A stretch of 48,644 nt of DNA, taken from positions 1 through 48,644 of IMG/VR virus record IMGVR_UViG_3300047324_000018. One strand, written 5' to 3'. Each line of letters opens with the position of its first letter. Positions within the stretch are counted from its first letter, which is position 1. The notes beneath the pieces are model-generated. The model saw only the letters and a list, made by a program, of their open reading frames with translations, searched no databases and had not been told where the DNA came from. The position numbers were made by a program, and so were the translations under genes. Of the stretch, positions 1 through 7,148 are shown piece by piece. The stretch comes from a virus.

Positions 1-446
1 GACTCGCCCGTCCCTCACCTGCGTCTTCCACATCACACGTCAAATAGGCCGGCAAACCGACTCCTGCCACCCACGGATCACACTTCCAAACCTCGCGCGA
101 GCCCGCACCTTCTGCCCGCCATCACACTCGGCAGTACCACTCGGGACCGCATCGGTACGCACGAGGACCGCGCAGAGTCGACGCGAGGCGTGTCAATTCC
201 TGCAAGAAAAATGTGATGTGGCGCACACTTTTGCCGCTAAGTAGGGTCTGTTAAGTAGCTTTTGCTTAGTATTACTAGGGGGAGGGGGGGAGTCGGGGGG
301 GTACGCCGCCGAGCGAAGCGAGCGGTACCTCTCGAAATACGAAAGTGGGAAGCTCGATCACCGCGGACCCCGGTGCCTCTTCGAGCGCGAGTCAATTCGT
401 GAGCGCACACAACCCGCAAGCAAGCCGCAAGCGAGCGCAGGAGGAA
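1..446. other. Left-end non-coding control region
   Basis: No convincing gene lies here; the reading frames on either strand are arginine/proline-rich and lack ribosome-binding sites. A relatively AT-rich patch at about 228-285 contains TAAGTAG twice and TTGCTTAGTATTAC, and is the best candidate for a promoter of the rightward operon, although no clean -35/-10 pair is visible. It is followed by a G-run (about 281-300) and a GGTAC...GTACC inverted repeat around 299-333. If the molecule is circular or circularly permuted, this stretch joins the non-coding right end (48319-48644) to make a divergent control region of about 770 bases. Confidence 0.6.
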
Positions 447-459
447 AATTGTTACAATT
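447..459. promoter_or_regulatory. AATTGTTACAATT operator-like site 1
   Basis: A 13-bp palindrome with one central base (AATTGT-T-ACAATT). It directly follows a strong Shine-Dalgarno sequence (GCAGGAGG) and overlaps the TTG start at 449. The mirror arrangement, GCAGGAGG then AATTGTAACAATT, occurs on the minus strand at the right end (48609-48621). It could be a repressor or activator site; it also contains TACAAT, which resembles a -10 box. Confidence 0.6.
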
Positions 460-721
460 CTCGAAGTCCCCTCAGATGAAACCACACATGCACGGGCATT
501 GCATTATCCCAACCGACCCAGAAACGCTCGCGCACGTTGGGGAGCGCGAGTGCGTGTTCGAGTACGACAACTATTGTGAAGACCCCACATGCGAGATCGA
601 CGGGCTCGATACGATCGCCGTCATCGCTGAAAACTTTCGAGAGCCGTACGTCCCCACAGGCGATCCGGTGCGAGACGAGTCCCCCCAAACCACGTCCCCA
701 AACTACGTCCGCCGGACGTAA
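449..721 (+). CDS. Hypothetical protein, first gene of the rightward operon
   Basis: Product of 90 residues with no family I recognise. It is acidic in the middle, with Cys/His residues scattered in the first 55 positions (MHGHC, then YCEDPTC), which might bind a metal. The TTG start at 449 is chosen because GCAGGAGG ends 4-5 bases upstream; an in-frame ATG at 476 has no ribosome-binding site but gives a more natural N-terminus (MKPHMHGHC). The operator-like palindrome at 447-459 overlaps the chosen start, so binding there could control transcription and translation entry into this operon. Confidence 0.6.
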   Translation: MLQFSKSPQMKPHMHGHCIIPTDPETLAHVGERECVFEYDNYCEDPTCEIDGLDTIAVIAENFREPYVPTGDPVRDESPQTTSPNYVRRT

Positions 722-747
722 CCGGGCGTAAAAGGAAGGAAAGAAAA

Positions 748-1371
748 ATGCCACTCATTACAATCGACGTTCGCCACGATGACATCACGCACGGAGTCGG
801 GTGCGACTCAAGCGCCTGTATGGTCACGCGCGCCGTCATGCGTCACGTCACCCCCGACACCGACGTCATTACGGACTACACGAGCATCAAGCTTAAGCGA
901 TGGTACTCATCCAACATCTCTCCAGGGATGCCTCAGGTGGAAAACAACATCGTCATCGCAACCGTGGAGACGTGGGCCGACGTATTCATCCCGGGTGACG
1001 ACCCCCATGCAATCGCCCTCGGCCTTGGGGACCAACGGGTCCGGCGTAAACTTGAGGACATCATCCGGCAGTTTGACGGGTGGAAGGATCACCTCGTCGC
1101 TCCAACCGAGTGCCCGTTCGTCCCCAAACCCATGCCGTTCCGGTTCGCGATCGACGTTCCCACCCAATATCTCAATGAGAACGCGATCCTCGTCGCGAGC
1201 CTCCACGCCGCCACGACGATCGAGGAAAAGAAAACCATCCTGACCGCCGCCCTCCACTTTAAAATGACGATGAAGCACGAAGACCTTGAAGAGATCACGC
1301 ACCCAAACGACCCTGACAACAGTTCCTCGGGCCTCAAGGCGCCGAAGCACACCGAGCTTCTTCCGGCGTGA
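748..1371 (+). CDS. Hypothetical protein
   Basis: Product of 207 residues, unrecognised. The start has a clear purine-rich ribosome-binding site (AAAGGAAGGAAAG). No membrane segment or signal peptide is visible; the sequence is mixed alpha/beta and ends in a polar Ser/Asn-rich tail. It overlaps the next gene by four bases (GTGA), so the two are probably translationally coupled. Confidence 0.75.
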   Translation: MPLITIDVRHDDITHGVGCDSSACMVTRAVMRHVTPDTDVITDYTSIKLKRWYSSNISPGMPQVENNIVIATVETWADVFIPGDDPHAIALGLGDQRVRRKLEDIIRQFDGWKDHLVAPTECPFVPKPMPFRFAIDVPTQYLNENAILVASLHAATTIEEKKTILTAALHFKMTMKHEDLEEITHPNDPDNSSSGLKAPKHTELLPA

Positions 1372-1688
1372 GCGAGCCCACAGGTGACATCGACGCTACC
1401 CTTCTGGTAAGTGAAATCGTCGATGAGATTCCCGTCGAAGTCCAGGCGATCGTAAAGTCGGCGAAGGTCGTTCGGGAGACGTATACCTACCGCGACGGGA
1501 CCAAACTCGGCGCATCCACGCTTGTCGTACGGGTCGCGTTCGTGCCCGCAACCGCCGACCTCACCACGTACGATCCCGAGAGTGCGGTCTTTCTTGCGCT
1601 CCAAGAAGGAAAGCAACACGGGCCGGGCGCGAGCTACGACGTCTACCATTTCCAGACCCTACGCGCGCCGTGGCCGCACGATGAGTAA
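1368..1688 (+). CDS. Hypothetical protein
   Basis: Product of 106 residues starting at GTG that overlaps the upstream TGA. The sequence alternates hydrophobic and polar residues (for example STLVVRVAFV), suggesting a small beta-rich soluble protein. No family recognised. The stop overlaps the ATG of the next gene (ATGAG). Confidence 0.7.
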   Translation: MSEPTGDIDATLLVSEIVDEIPVEVQAIVKSAKVVRETYTYRDGTKLGASTLVVRVAFVPATADLTTYDPESAVFLALQEGKQHGPGASYDVYHFQTLRAPWPHDE

Positions 1689-1899
1689 ACGACTCACGTC
1701 CCCATCCCCATCTGAGCCCACGCGCGTCGTCTACAAGTTCGCAACGGGCGAACCGATCCCACCCGGTGCCACGTATCTCTCGACCGTAACGCAAACCACG
1801 CTCATTCACGAAGGCCCGCTCGGGAAGAAAGTGGGCGAACCGTGCTGGCGCGTGTGGCACTACTTCCTTGTTGAAATCGAACCCAAAGAAAGCACCTAA
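1681..1899 (+). CDS. Hypothetical protein
   Basis: Product of 72 residues starting at ATG 1681, inside the last codons of the previous gene. Starts further upstream in the same frame would only add a stretch that shadows that gene. No recognised motif. It ends six bases before the GroES-like gene. Confidence 0.65.
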   Translation: MSKRLTSPSPSEPTRVVYKFATGEPIPPGATYLSTVTQTTLIHEGPLGKKVGEPCWRVWHYFLVEIEPKEST

Positions 1900-1904
1900 C
1901 CAAT

Positions 1905-2393
1905 ATGCCGAATATCGACACGATACCGACGGGCGAAGACCACGCAAAAATGTTCTCCCCATCTCCTCCATCAAACCAAATCAACGTCTATCCCCTCGGC
2001 TCGCGCATCGTCGTAAAGCCCGAAGCTGCCGAGACGACGACGCAGACGGGGCTCGTGATCCCCGACGTGAGCCAAGAGAAACCACAACGTGGCCGTGTCC
2101 TCGCCGTAGGCCCCGGCCGAGAGATCGTGGACCGGGACGGGAACGTGACCGTCGTGCGCTCGAAAATCCAACCCGGCCACACGGTCCTGTACTCCAAATA
2201 CGCGGGCTCGATCATTGTGGTCGACAACCCCGACTACGACCCGCACGCCCCCGAATACAACACGCCCGAAGGCAAAAAGCCCAAACTCGACCTCTTGGTC
2301 CTGAGCGAAGCGGACGTGCTCGGGATCGTGTTGCCGCCGGGGCAATTCGACCTCGGGAACGGGCCGATTTCCGCCCACGCCGACCATGAGTAG
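1905..2393 (+). CDS. GroES-like co-chaperonin
   Basis: Product of 162 residues. After about 27 extra N-terminal residues it follows the GroES pattern: PLGSRIVVKP (as in 'PLhDRVIVK'), TQTGLVIPD at the mobile-loop position, RGRVLAVGPG, then a GHTVLYSKYAG strand and a C-terminal LLVLSEADVLGIVL that matches 'IMSESDILAIV' of GroES. Phage GroES homologues (T4 gp31 is the classic case) cap the host GroEL and help fold the capsid protein. An acidic insert of about 25 residues (VDNPDYDPHAPEYNTPEGKK) separates the last two strands and is absent from bacterial GroES. ATG 1950 is an alternative start. Confidence 0.85.
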   Translation: MPNIDTIPTGEDHAKMFSPSPPSNQINVYPLGSRIVVKPEAAETTTQTGLVIPDVSQEKPQRGRVLAVGPGREIVDRDGNVTVVRSKIQPGHTVLYSKYAGSIIVVDNPDYDPHAPEYNTPEGKKPKLDLLVLSEADVLGIVLPPGQFDLGNGPISAHADHE

Positions 2394-2637
2394 CGAGCAA
2401 ACGCAACGCACGTACACCTGCGCGCATTGCGGCGGCGTCTTTGCGTACGCGGACGAGGACCCCGAGTGGAGCGACGAGCACGCACGAGCCGAGTTTGTGG
2501 CAAACTTCGGGCGCGAACCATACGTTGGGGAGCCGGGCGATGACGACGACGACGACGAATCCCTCGACGCCATCGTGTGTGACGATTGCTACAACGTCAT
2601 GGTGGGGATCATCCCCCCGAACCCGAGCTTCGCGTGA
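2386..2637 (+). CDS. Small zinc-ribbon-like acidic protein
   Basis: Product of 83 residues. CAHC (about residues 12-15) and CDDC (about 65-68) form a CxxC...CxxC pair typical of a zinc ribbon, separated by a very acidic run (six consecutive Asp). The ATG overlaps the GroES-like gene's stop (ATGAGTAG). The target is unknown; small zinc ribbons in phages often contact nucleic acid or host proteins. Confidence 0.7.
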   Translation: MSSEQTQRTYTCAHCGGVFAYADEDPEWSDEHARAEFVANFGREPYVGEPGDDDDDDESLDAIVCDDCYNVMVGIIPPNPSFA

Positions 2638-2659
2638 GGCTATAAGGTAGGATCACGGC

Positions 2660-2842
2660 ATGGGCCGACACATTAACGAGAGCAATCTTGCGAACCCCCC
2701 GAGTGAGGGCGTTGTCATTCGCATCTCAAAAACGGCGGCGAAAGTACTTTCCGTAGAGATTCGACGCCGCAAGAAGACCGCACCCGCCTCGGTCAACGAC
2801 CTCGCATCCGAAGCGATCGTGGCGGCGTACGATGACTCGTAA
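2660..2842 (+). CDS. Small ribbon-helix-helix-like protein, carries a 12-bp palindrome
   Basis: Product of 60 residues. A short strand (VVIRISK) followed by two predicted helices, the second being SVNDLASEAIVAAY, resembles the ribbon-helix-helix (Arc/CopG) DNA-binding layout. The family match is inferred from pattern only. The perfect palindrome GAAAGTACTTTC (2740-2751) lies inside the gene and encodes Lys-Val-Leu-Ser. An RHH protein binds palindromes as a dimer, so this is a secondary candidate for recognising that site. Confidence 0.55.
   Translation: MGRHINESNLANPPSEGVVIRISKTAAKVLSVEIRRRKKTAPASVNDLASEAIVAAYDDS
2740..2751. repeat. GAAAGTACTTTC palindrome, copy 1
   Basis: Exact 12-bp palindrome inside the RHH-like gene, in the Lys-Val-Leu-Ser frame. 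Confidence 0.9.
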
Positions 2843-2883
2843 TCACCGCACTCGTCTCGCCCGCTCAAAGAAAGGCACTTGTC

Positions 2884-3360
2884 ATGGCCCCGCTGCTTAT
2901 CCCCGTCGTAACACTCGTGATCGCACTCGCCGGGCTCGTGCTCGCAATCTTCGCACTCGTACTCATCGCCGCGCAAAGGCTCGATAATGCTCAACTTCCT
3001 GCTCGCCGCCGTAGCGGCCGCGACCCCGATGACGCAAACGCCCGTGCCTTGTTCGGCCGTTCTGATTTTCGGCCTCGCCCTTTCAGGATGTCAGACACCG
3101 AGCCCATCCCCAAGTCCGACCCCATCACCCAAGCCCACCGCGACCGCATCCGCCACACCGAAGCCGTCGCCGAGTCCTACGGTACGCCCGCCATCCCCTA
3201 CCCCGTCACCGACCCCCTCATTAACGCCGAGCCCGACGCCAATGCCGTCCGCAAGCGTATCCCCGACGCCGACCGCAAAGCCGTCACCGCAGCCATCCGC
3301 GAGTGGTATCGCTCCGACCGCGGCACCGACGCCCTCATCGACGCCATCAACGCCGCCTAG
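2884..3360 (+). CDS. Candidate inner-membrane spanin-like protein overlapping the lipoprotein gene
   Basis: Product of 158 residues. It has an AAAGG ribosome-binding site. Residues 2-31 form one strongly hydrophobic membrane segment, followed by a basic then polar region ending in a helix-like C-terminus. The last 374 bases are shared, in another frame, with the lipoprotein gene that starts at 2987. An N-terminal-anchor protein whose gene embeds a proline-rich lipoprotein in another frame is the classic Rz/Rz1 spanin arrangement, but here the lipoprotein is far longer than Rz1. The downstream half could be a shadow of the Pro/Ser/Thr repeats, because C-rich codons in that frame avoid stops. 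The unshared first 103 bases argue for a real gene. Confidence 0.45.
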   Translation: MAPLLIPVVTLVIALAGLVLAIFALVLIAAQRLDNAQLPARRRSGRDPDDANARALFGRSDFRPRPFRMSDTEPIPKSDPITQAHRDRIRHTEAVAESYGTPAIPYPVTDPLINAEPDANAVRKRIPDADRKAVTAAIREWYRSDRGTDALIDAINAA

Positions 3361-4594
3361 CGTCATCGTGCAGCCCGCGTGCTGCGTGACGTACGCGACG
3401 GCGATCGACCCGAGCGGTGATCTCATCGTCACGGTGAGCGCGCCTCTGGGCTCGGTCAACATCACGACGACGAAATCTCCCGTCTACGCGATCTCCGTGA
3501 CCCAAGGCGGCGTCACGACCGCACTCCCTCCCGGCCAAACCGCTTATACGACGCTCACGCACCCGCCGATGATCGTCGAGTTTTTCTCACCGCCCGTCGT
3601 CCCGCCGAACCCGAACCCCAATACGCGGTGTACGGTCGTCTTCACATCGAACCCGATGTGTAAACCGCTTCCCGCAAACCCGGCCCTTTCGCCAAACTCT
3701 GCCGCCTGGGCCGCACTTCTCTTCCAGGCGGGTCACGACCAAATCGGCGGCATCTCGGTCGGGACACAAGAGGAGAGCGAACCGCTCGACATCATCACCC
3801 AGGGTGCGGCTCTCCTTTCGTTGCCGCTCGACTGTAGTAAAGAGTCGTACTCGGCGTACTCGTGCAGCCACAACGGCAACCCTTCGGGTACGATGCAAAC
3901 GCTTCCGCTCGATACGTACGTCTCGCAAGGTAGCGATCACCATTCCTCGCACGACGATCCGGTCGCAAAGGGCGAATATGACTATTGGCTCGCACCCTAT
4001 CCGTTCAGTACGACGCTTACCTCGTGGACCGTTGGCGGAGCCGGGTTTTGTTCGTGGAGCGGGTCGGGCACGGGGTGTAGCGGCAGCACCGCAACCGACA
4101 TCGCGACTTCTCTCGGCGGTGTCGATATGTATGATCTTTCAGCAGCGGAAGGGTCTGCAAACGGGTCTTTGCCTTACGCTCTCTCCGTTTCTGCCCTCTG
4201 TGCCGATTCGACGTATGTGTACCCGGCCGTCTCAAGCGACGGTGCTAATACCGACACGTCTTCAGCCTGCACTTCTGCGCTTGGCGCAGGCGCTCGCCCA
4301 CCGGAGGGAACGCGCGGATACCTCGCCCTAACGGACGCGCAAATCGACGCGACGACGAACGCTCCATACGTCAAAGCCCTTCTCCGTACGGCCGACGAGC
4401 AACACATGGGCTTCACGATCACCGACACGAATTGGTCGGGCGCTCCGGGTCTGAGCGTTGCGTATCGCGCACAACCCTTTACCGCGCAAGGCGCAGAGAT
4501 CGGGCTTGCGGGTAACTTCACACTCCCGATCACGACGACCGGACTCCCGGACCTCGCGACGATCGTGCGGTTCTGTAGTAACGGCTCGTGCTGA
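2987..4594 (+). CDS. Secreted lipoprotein with Pro/Ser/Thr-rich linker
   Basis: Product of 535 residues. A signal sequence ends in a lipobox (LALSGC, Cys at about residue 35), so the mature protein would be lipidated and exported. Residues 36-125 are a low-complexity Pro/Ser/Thr/Ala linker, followed by about 400 residues of a Cys-containing, beta-rich globular domain that I do not recognise. The starting ATG follows AAAGG. Possible roles are an outer-membrane spanin-like lysis factor with an added domain, or a superinfection-exclusion or surface protein. The size argues against a simple Rz1. Confidence 0.7.
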   Translation: MLNFLLAAVAAATPMTQTPVPCSAVLIFGLALSGCQTPSPSPSPTPSPKPTATASATPKPSPSPTVRPPSPTPSPTPSLTPSPTPMPSASVSPTPTAKPSPQPSASGIAPTAAPTPSSTPSTPPSVIVQPACCVTYATAIDPSGDLIVTVSAPLGSVNITTTKSPVYAISVTQGGVTTALPPGQTAYTTLTHPPMIVEFFSPPVVPPNPNPNTRCTVVFTSNPMCKPLPANPALSPNSAAWAALLFQAGHDQIGGISVGTQEESEPLDIITQGAALLSLPLDCSKESYSAYSCSHNGNPSGTMQTLPLDTYVSQGSDHHSSHDDPVAKGEYDYWLAPYPFSTTLTSWTVGGAGFCSWSGSGTGCSGSTATDIATSLGGVDMYDLSAAEGSANGSLPYALSVSALCADSTYVYPAVSSDGANTDTSSACTSALGAGARPPEGTRGYLALTDAQIDATTNAPYVKALLRTADEQHMGFTITDTNWSGAPGLSVAYRAQPFTAQGAEIGLAGNFTLPITTTGLPDLATIVRFCSNGSC

Positions 4595-4665
4595 AACTGC
4601 TCCGCGAACATTGGTTTATCGTTTTGCTTATGGGCGCGATGGTCTACACGGGGGATCTCGGATGA
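4588..4665 (+). CDS. Tiny membrane peptide
   Basis: Candidate product of 25 residues, starting at GTG overlapping the lipoprotein stop (GTGCTGA) and ending in an ATGA overlap with the next small gene. The middle ([12 protein letters not shown]) is hydrophobic enough to enter a membrane. It is supported mainly by the tight start/stop overlaps with its neighbours. Confidence 0.4.
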   Translation: MLKLLREHWFIVLLMGAMVYTGDLG

Positions 4666-4748
4666 TAACGCTCTTACGCTGCGCGTGGGCATGGATTTGG
4701 CGCGAGGACGACGATGCCGCGCTTACGGCGTGGATGCGCGAATGGTAG
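4662..4748 (+). CDS. Tiny peptide
   Basis: Candidate product of 28 residues, Trp-rich (AWAWIW, then TAWMREW). Its ATG overlaps the stop of the preceding peptide gene, and its stop overlaps the ATG of the following one, which suggests a coupled series. Function unknown. Confidence 0.4.
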   Translation: MITLLRCAWAWIWREDDDAALTAWMREW

Positions 4749-4819
4749 GCACGATTATCTTGGGGGCGATCCTCCTCGTTGGACTGCTTTGGTGCAAAAG
4801 ATTAGGAAGGCAACCATGA
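4742..4819 (+). CDS. Tiny single-pass membrane peptide
   Basis: Candidate product of 25 residues: a short hydrophobic helix (GTIILGAILLVGLLW) followed by a basic tail (CKRLGRQP), typical of a small membrane-anchored peptide with a positively charged cytoplasmic end. It overlaps both neighbours by a few bases. A lysis or host-membrane role is possible but unproven. Confidence 0.45.
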   Translation: MVGTIILGAILLVGLLWCKRLGRQP

Positions 4820-4896
4820 TCTCGAAGTTCTTCTCGAAGGCTAAGGCGATCTGCCTTGCGCTACGCGACGTTATCACGAATCGGCTGCCGTGGTGA
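4816..4896 (+). CDS. Tiny basic peptide
   Basis: Candidate product of 26 residues with a good ribosome-binding site (AGGAAGG) before the ATG, which overlaps the preceding TGA. The sequence is amphipathic and basic (MISKFFSKAKAICLALRD). Function unknown. Confidence 0.45.
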   Translation: MISKFFSKAKAICLALRDVITNRLPW

Positions 4897-5135
4897 GTAC
4901 GCTAGACGAACGGCTCGCCGAGGTTCGCGAGCGTATTCTTTATATCGCGGACAACATCGACGACGTTTGGGACGCCTGTGCCGCCATCGCTCGTGAAGTC
5001 GTTGCGGAGAAAGACGCGGAGATTGTGCGGTGGCGCACATGGGCGACGGAGATGCCCGATTATGGCTGGGACATCGACGGCCCGATTCGGGCGTGGTACG
5101 ACGATGCGCCGGGCGACGAGCCTGCCGCGAAATGA
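4890..5135 (+). CDS. Hypothetical protein
   Basis: Product of 81 residues starting at one of two adjacent GTG codons (4890 or 4893). The N-terminal half is helical and charged (ERLAEVRERILYIADNIDDV), the C-terminal part Trp/Asp-rich. Not recognised. Its stop overlaps the next ATG (AATGA). Confidence 0.65.
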   Translation: MVSTLDERLAEVRERILYIADNIDDVWDACAAIAREVVAEKDAEIVRWRTWATEMPDYGWDIDGPIRAWYDDAPGDEPAAK

Positions 5136-5308
5136 AGAAAGGACTCACGGCTGAACCCGGTCGGAAGATGGCGGTGCTCGACGAGCGGACTGTGGTATTC
5201 TACGATCCCAGGGTCGAAACCGAGCGAGGAGAGCCGTTTCATGCCGCGCCTGACGAAGACTGCACCAAAAAAAGCAAAGAAGGCTCGCGTCGAAAGCGAG
5301 CTTCATAA
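5132..5308 (+). CDS. Hypothetical protein
   Basis: Product of 58 residues from ATG 5132, which overlaps the upstream TGA. Its last 68 bases overlap the start of the DUF6496-like gene in another frame, and its Lys/Arg-rich tail comes from that shared region, so only the first ~36 codons give independent support. Function unknown. Confidence 0.45.
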   Translation: MKKGLTAEPGRKMAVLDERTVVFYDPRVETERGEPFHAAPDEDCTKKSKEGSRRKRAS

Positions 5309-5444
5309 GTTCAAAACGGGTACACTCAAATCATCGTCCGGCGACAAGGTGACGAATCGTAAGCAAGCTATCGCGATTGCCTTAAGTGAAGCCGGGGAAT
5401 CCAACAAGCCGACGACGCGCAAGCGAAGAAAGAAAAAAGCATGA
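5241..5444 (+). CDS. DUF6496-like small basic protein
   Basis: Product of 67 residues with a clear ribosome-binding site (AGGAG). The segment HKFKTGTLKSSSGDKVTNRK followed by QAIAIALSEAG matches the conserved pattern I associate with DUF6496 proteins, small basic proteins common in phages and bacteria and of unknown function. The ends are Lys/Arg-rich, which suits nucleic-acid binding. Confidence 0.7.
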   Translation: MPRLTKTAPKKAKKARVESELHKFKTGTLKSSSGDKVTNRKQAIAIALSEAGESNKPTTRKRRKKKA

Positions 5445-5893
5445 GCGATTATACAGACGAGCCCGCCGTCGAAGGCGAGTACCAAGCTCCTGAAGAGATT
5501 GCACCCGAGCCTGTGGTTGAAGAGGCCCCAAGCTCCCCTGAGATTCCGACGAAGCTCCTATCGAGCAAATCCTCGATGGGGAAGTACGTGACGGTGTGCT
5601 CGTGCGGCGTGCGCTTCGACATGGACAACGAGCTTGCCAACCGCATCCTCACGGACCCGGTGGCGTACGATGAGTTGCTCGCGGCGCATGCAGGCATGGC
5701 ACAGCACCTTTTGGACGTGCGCGATCCAGCGTACGACGGCCCGACGCCAAGCCCGATTCACCCTGGTCACAACGTGCGCGAGTTTATCACGGTTCCGGCG
5801 AGTCCGCCGTCCGGTTACGTGAAGCCGGAGGATCGCGTTCCCGAGAGCAAACCGATCTCGGAAGAGGAAACCGAGCAACTTTCGCTAACGTAA
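5441..5893 (+). CDS. Hypothetical acidic protein
   Basis: Product of 150 residues, the last gene before the terminator at 5951. The first 35 residues are acidic and Pro-rich, a central YVTVCSCGVRFDM could be a minimal CxC metal site, and the C-terminus is again polar and acidic. It overlaps the previous stop (ATGA). No family recognised. Confidence 0.7.
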   Translation: MSDYTDEPAVEGEYQAPEEIAPEPVVEEAPSSPEIPTKLLSSKSSMGKYVTVCSCGVRFDMDNELANRILTDPVAYDELLAAHAGMAQHLLDVRDPAYDGPTPSPIHPGHNVREFITVPASPPSGYVKPEDRVPESKPISEEETEQLSLT

Positions 5894-5950
5894 CCCCCGT
5901 GACCATACGTTGCCCTTAACGAAGACAGACTTGCGCGGGCGAGAGGAAAT

Positions 5951-5980
5951 GAGATCACCGAAAGGTGATCTCTTTCTTTT
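5951..5980 (+). terminator. Strong rho-independent terminator
   Basis: Perfect 9-bp stem (GAGATCACC / GGTGATCTC) with a GAAA tetraloop, followed by TTTCTTTT. It closes the left small-gene operon, so the genes from 6001 onward need a separate promoter or antitermination. Confidence 0.93.
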
Positions 5981-5984
5981 GCAT

Positions 5985-5996
5985 AATTGTTACAAT
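5985..5996. promoter_or_regulatory. AATTGTTACAAT operator-like site 2
   Basis: Twelve of the 13 motif bases (the final T is C). It lies between the terminator and the ATG at 6001, four bases before that start codon. No ribosome-binding site is visible for that ATG, so this may be a promoter/operator of a leaderless or differently initiated transcript. Confidence 0.55.
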
Positions 5997-6000
5997 CGTA

Positions 6001-6471
6001 ATGCAGATCAGAATTAGAACGATTCCGCACGACGGCCAACGCTATGAAACGACAGGCGATTGGCGTTTCTTCGGCTCGCAGCACGTCGAAGGCACCTTTG
6101 AGGTCGACGATATGCTCGAAGTTTCGGTTTCGCGGATGGGTGATTGGCGGTACGAAGCACTCGTCGGTATCCACGAAGCGATCGAAGCGTTGCTTTGTAA
6201 GAAAGACGGCGTGACGGGCGAATCCGTCGATCGTTTCGATATGCTTTATGAAGATGCTCGTGCAAAAAATCGCGAGTATTTCCCGTGCGGCTGCGCGATG
6301 AGCGCCACGGCTGAGCCCGGCGACGACATTCATGCACCGTATCGCGCGCAACACGCCGCCGCAACGCTCGTCGAGACGTTTCTCGCCGAAAAACTCGGGG
6401 TCGATTGGGCGCAATACGAAGCCGCAAACCTCGCACTTTACGAAAAACCCGCGCAGGAGGACCTCGCCTAA
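6001..6471 (+). CDS. Hypothetical protein
   Basis: Product of 156 residues, unrecognised. ATG 6001 is preferred to an upstream start inside the terminator stem. It is a soluble alpha/beta sequence with a CGC motif (FPCGCAM). It is the first gene of the long rightward late unit, and its stop overlaps the next start (TAATG). Confidence 0.7.
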   Translation: MQIRIRTIPHDGQRYETTGDWRFFGSQHVEGTFEVDDMLEVSVSRMGDWRYEALVGIHEAIEALLCKKDGVTGESVDRFDMLYEDARAKNREYFPCGCAMSATAEPGDDIHAPYRAQHAAATLVETFLAEKLGVDWAQYEAANLALYEKPAQEDLA

Positions 6472-7034
6472 TGTCATTTGACCCCGAACTCGAAGCGATG
6501 ATGCGTCAAAACCGCATTCCCTCCCCCGGTCAACTCCCGATGGTCGATCCGACACTCCTCGTCAACGGTGCGACGGGCCAAAAAATGCTCGCACCGACTG
6601 TTGCAGTTGCCTTATTTCATAACGATGCGATGAATCAGTTCGCGAATTTCATGTCGATGCGCGACGATTTCACGAAAGCCTTCGTTGCGGCGACCGTCGC
6701 CCAGCAGCGCAACATGCGACACAAGAAAAAAACCGGACGCGCGGGCGATTGGACGCCACTCGAAGTCGTCGGACACCTCATCGAAGAGGTCGGTGAGCTT
6801 AAGGACGCGATCGTTAACGAGCTGGGGGTCCCGCCCGCCGGAAAATCCTCGATGCGGGAGAAAGTACTTTCGGAAACGGCGGACGTGCTTTGCGTGCTTT
6901 ACGCAATCATGGTCAAATACGGGTTCACGCTTCAGGAAGTCAACGTCCGTGGGCTTGCGAAGCTCGAAGAGCGATTTACGGACGAGCCCTCCGAGGAGGA
7001 GATGCTCGTAAAAGGCGGCGAAGCGCCCACGTGA
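6471..7034 (+). CDS. mazG: MazG-like nucleotide pyrophosphohydrolase
   Basis: Product of 187 residues. The C-terminal half carries the MazG signature: an HLIEEVGELKDAI helix (ExxE-type) and then SETADVLCVLYAI (ExxD), together coordinating Mg2+. MazG enzymes hydrolyse (d)NTPs or (p)ppGpp-related nucleotides; phage versions are thought to adjust host nucleotide pools or starvation signalling. The first ~85 residues are unassigned. The palindrome GAAAGTACTTTC lies in the MazG domain, encoding the KVLS just before the SETADVL motif. Confidence 0.82.
   Translation: MSFDPELEAMMRQNRIPSPGQLPMVDPTLLVNGATGQKMLAPTVAVALFHNDAMNQFANFMSMRDDFTKAFVAATVAQQRNMRHKKKTGRAGDWTPLEVVGHLIEEVGELKDAIVNELGVPPAGKSSMREKVLSETADVLCVLYAIMVKYGFTLQEVNVRGLAKLEERFTDEPSEEEMLVKGGEAPT
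6860..6871. repeat. GAAAGTACTTTC palindrome, copy 2
   Basis: Exact copy inside the MazG-like gene, in the Lys-Val-Leu-Ser frame. Confidence 0.9.
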
Positions 7035-7148
7035 GGTCTTCCATGATGCAAGCGACACGAAGCGGGAATGGCGAGCCCCGCGTGGCTTTCCGTGAGAAGA
7101 TACTCCCTGCCGGGCGTCTCTCGATTCTCACCGTCTCGGGGGGCGTCC

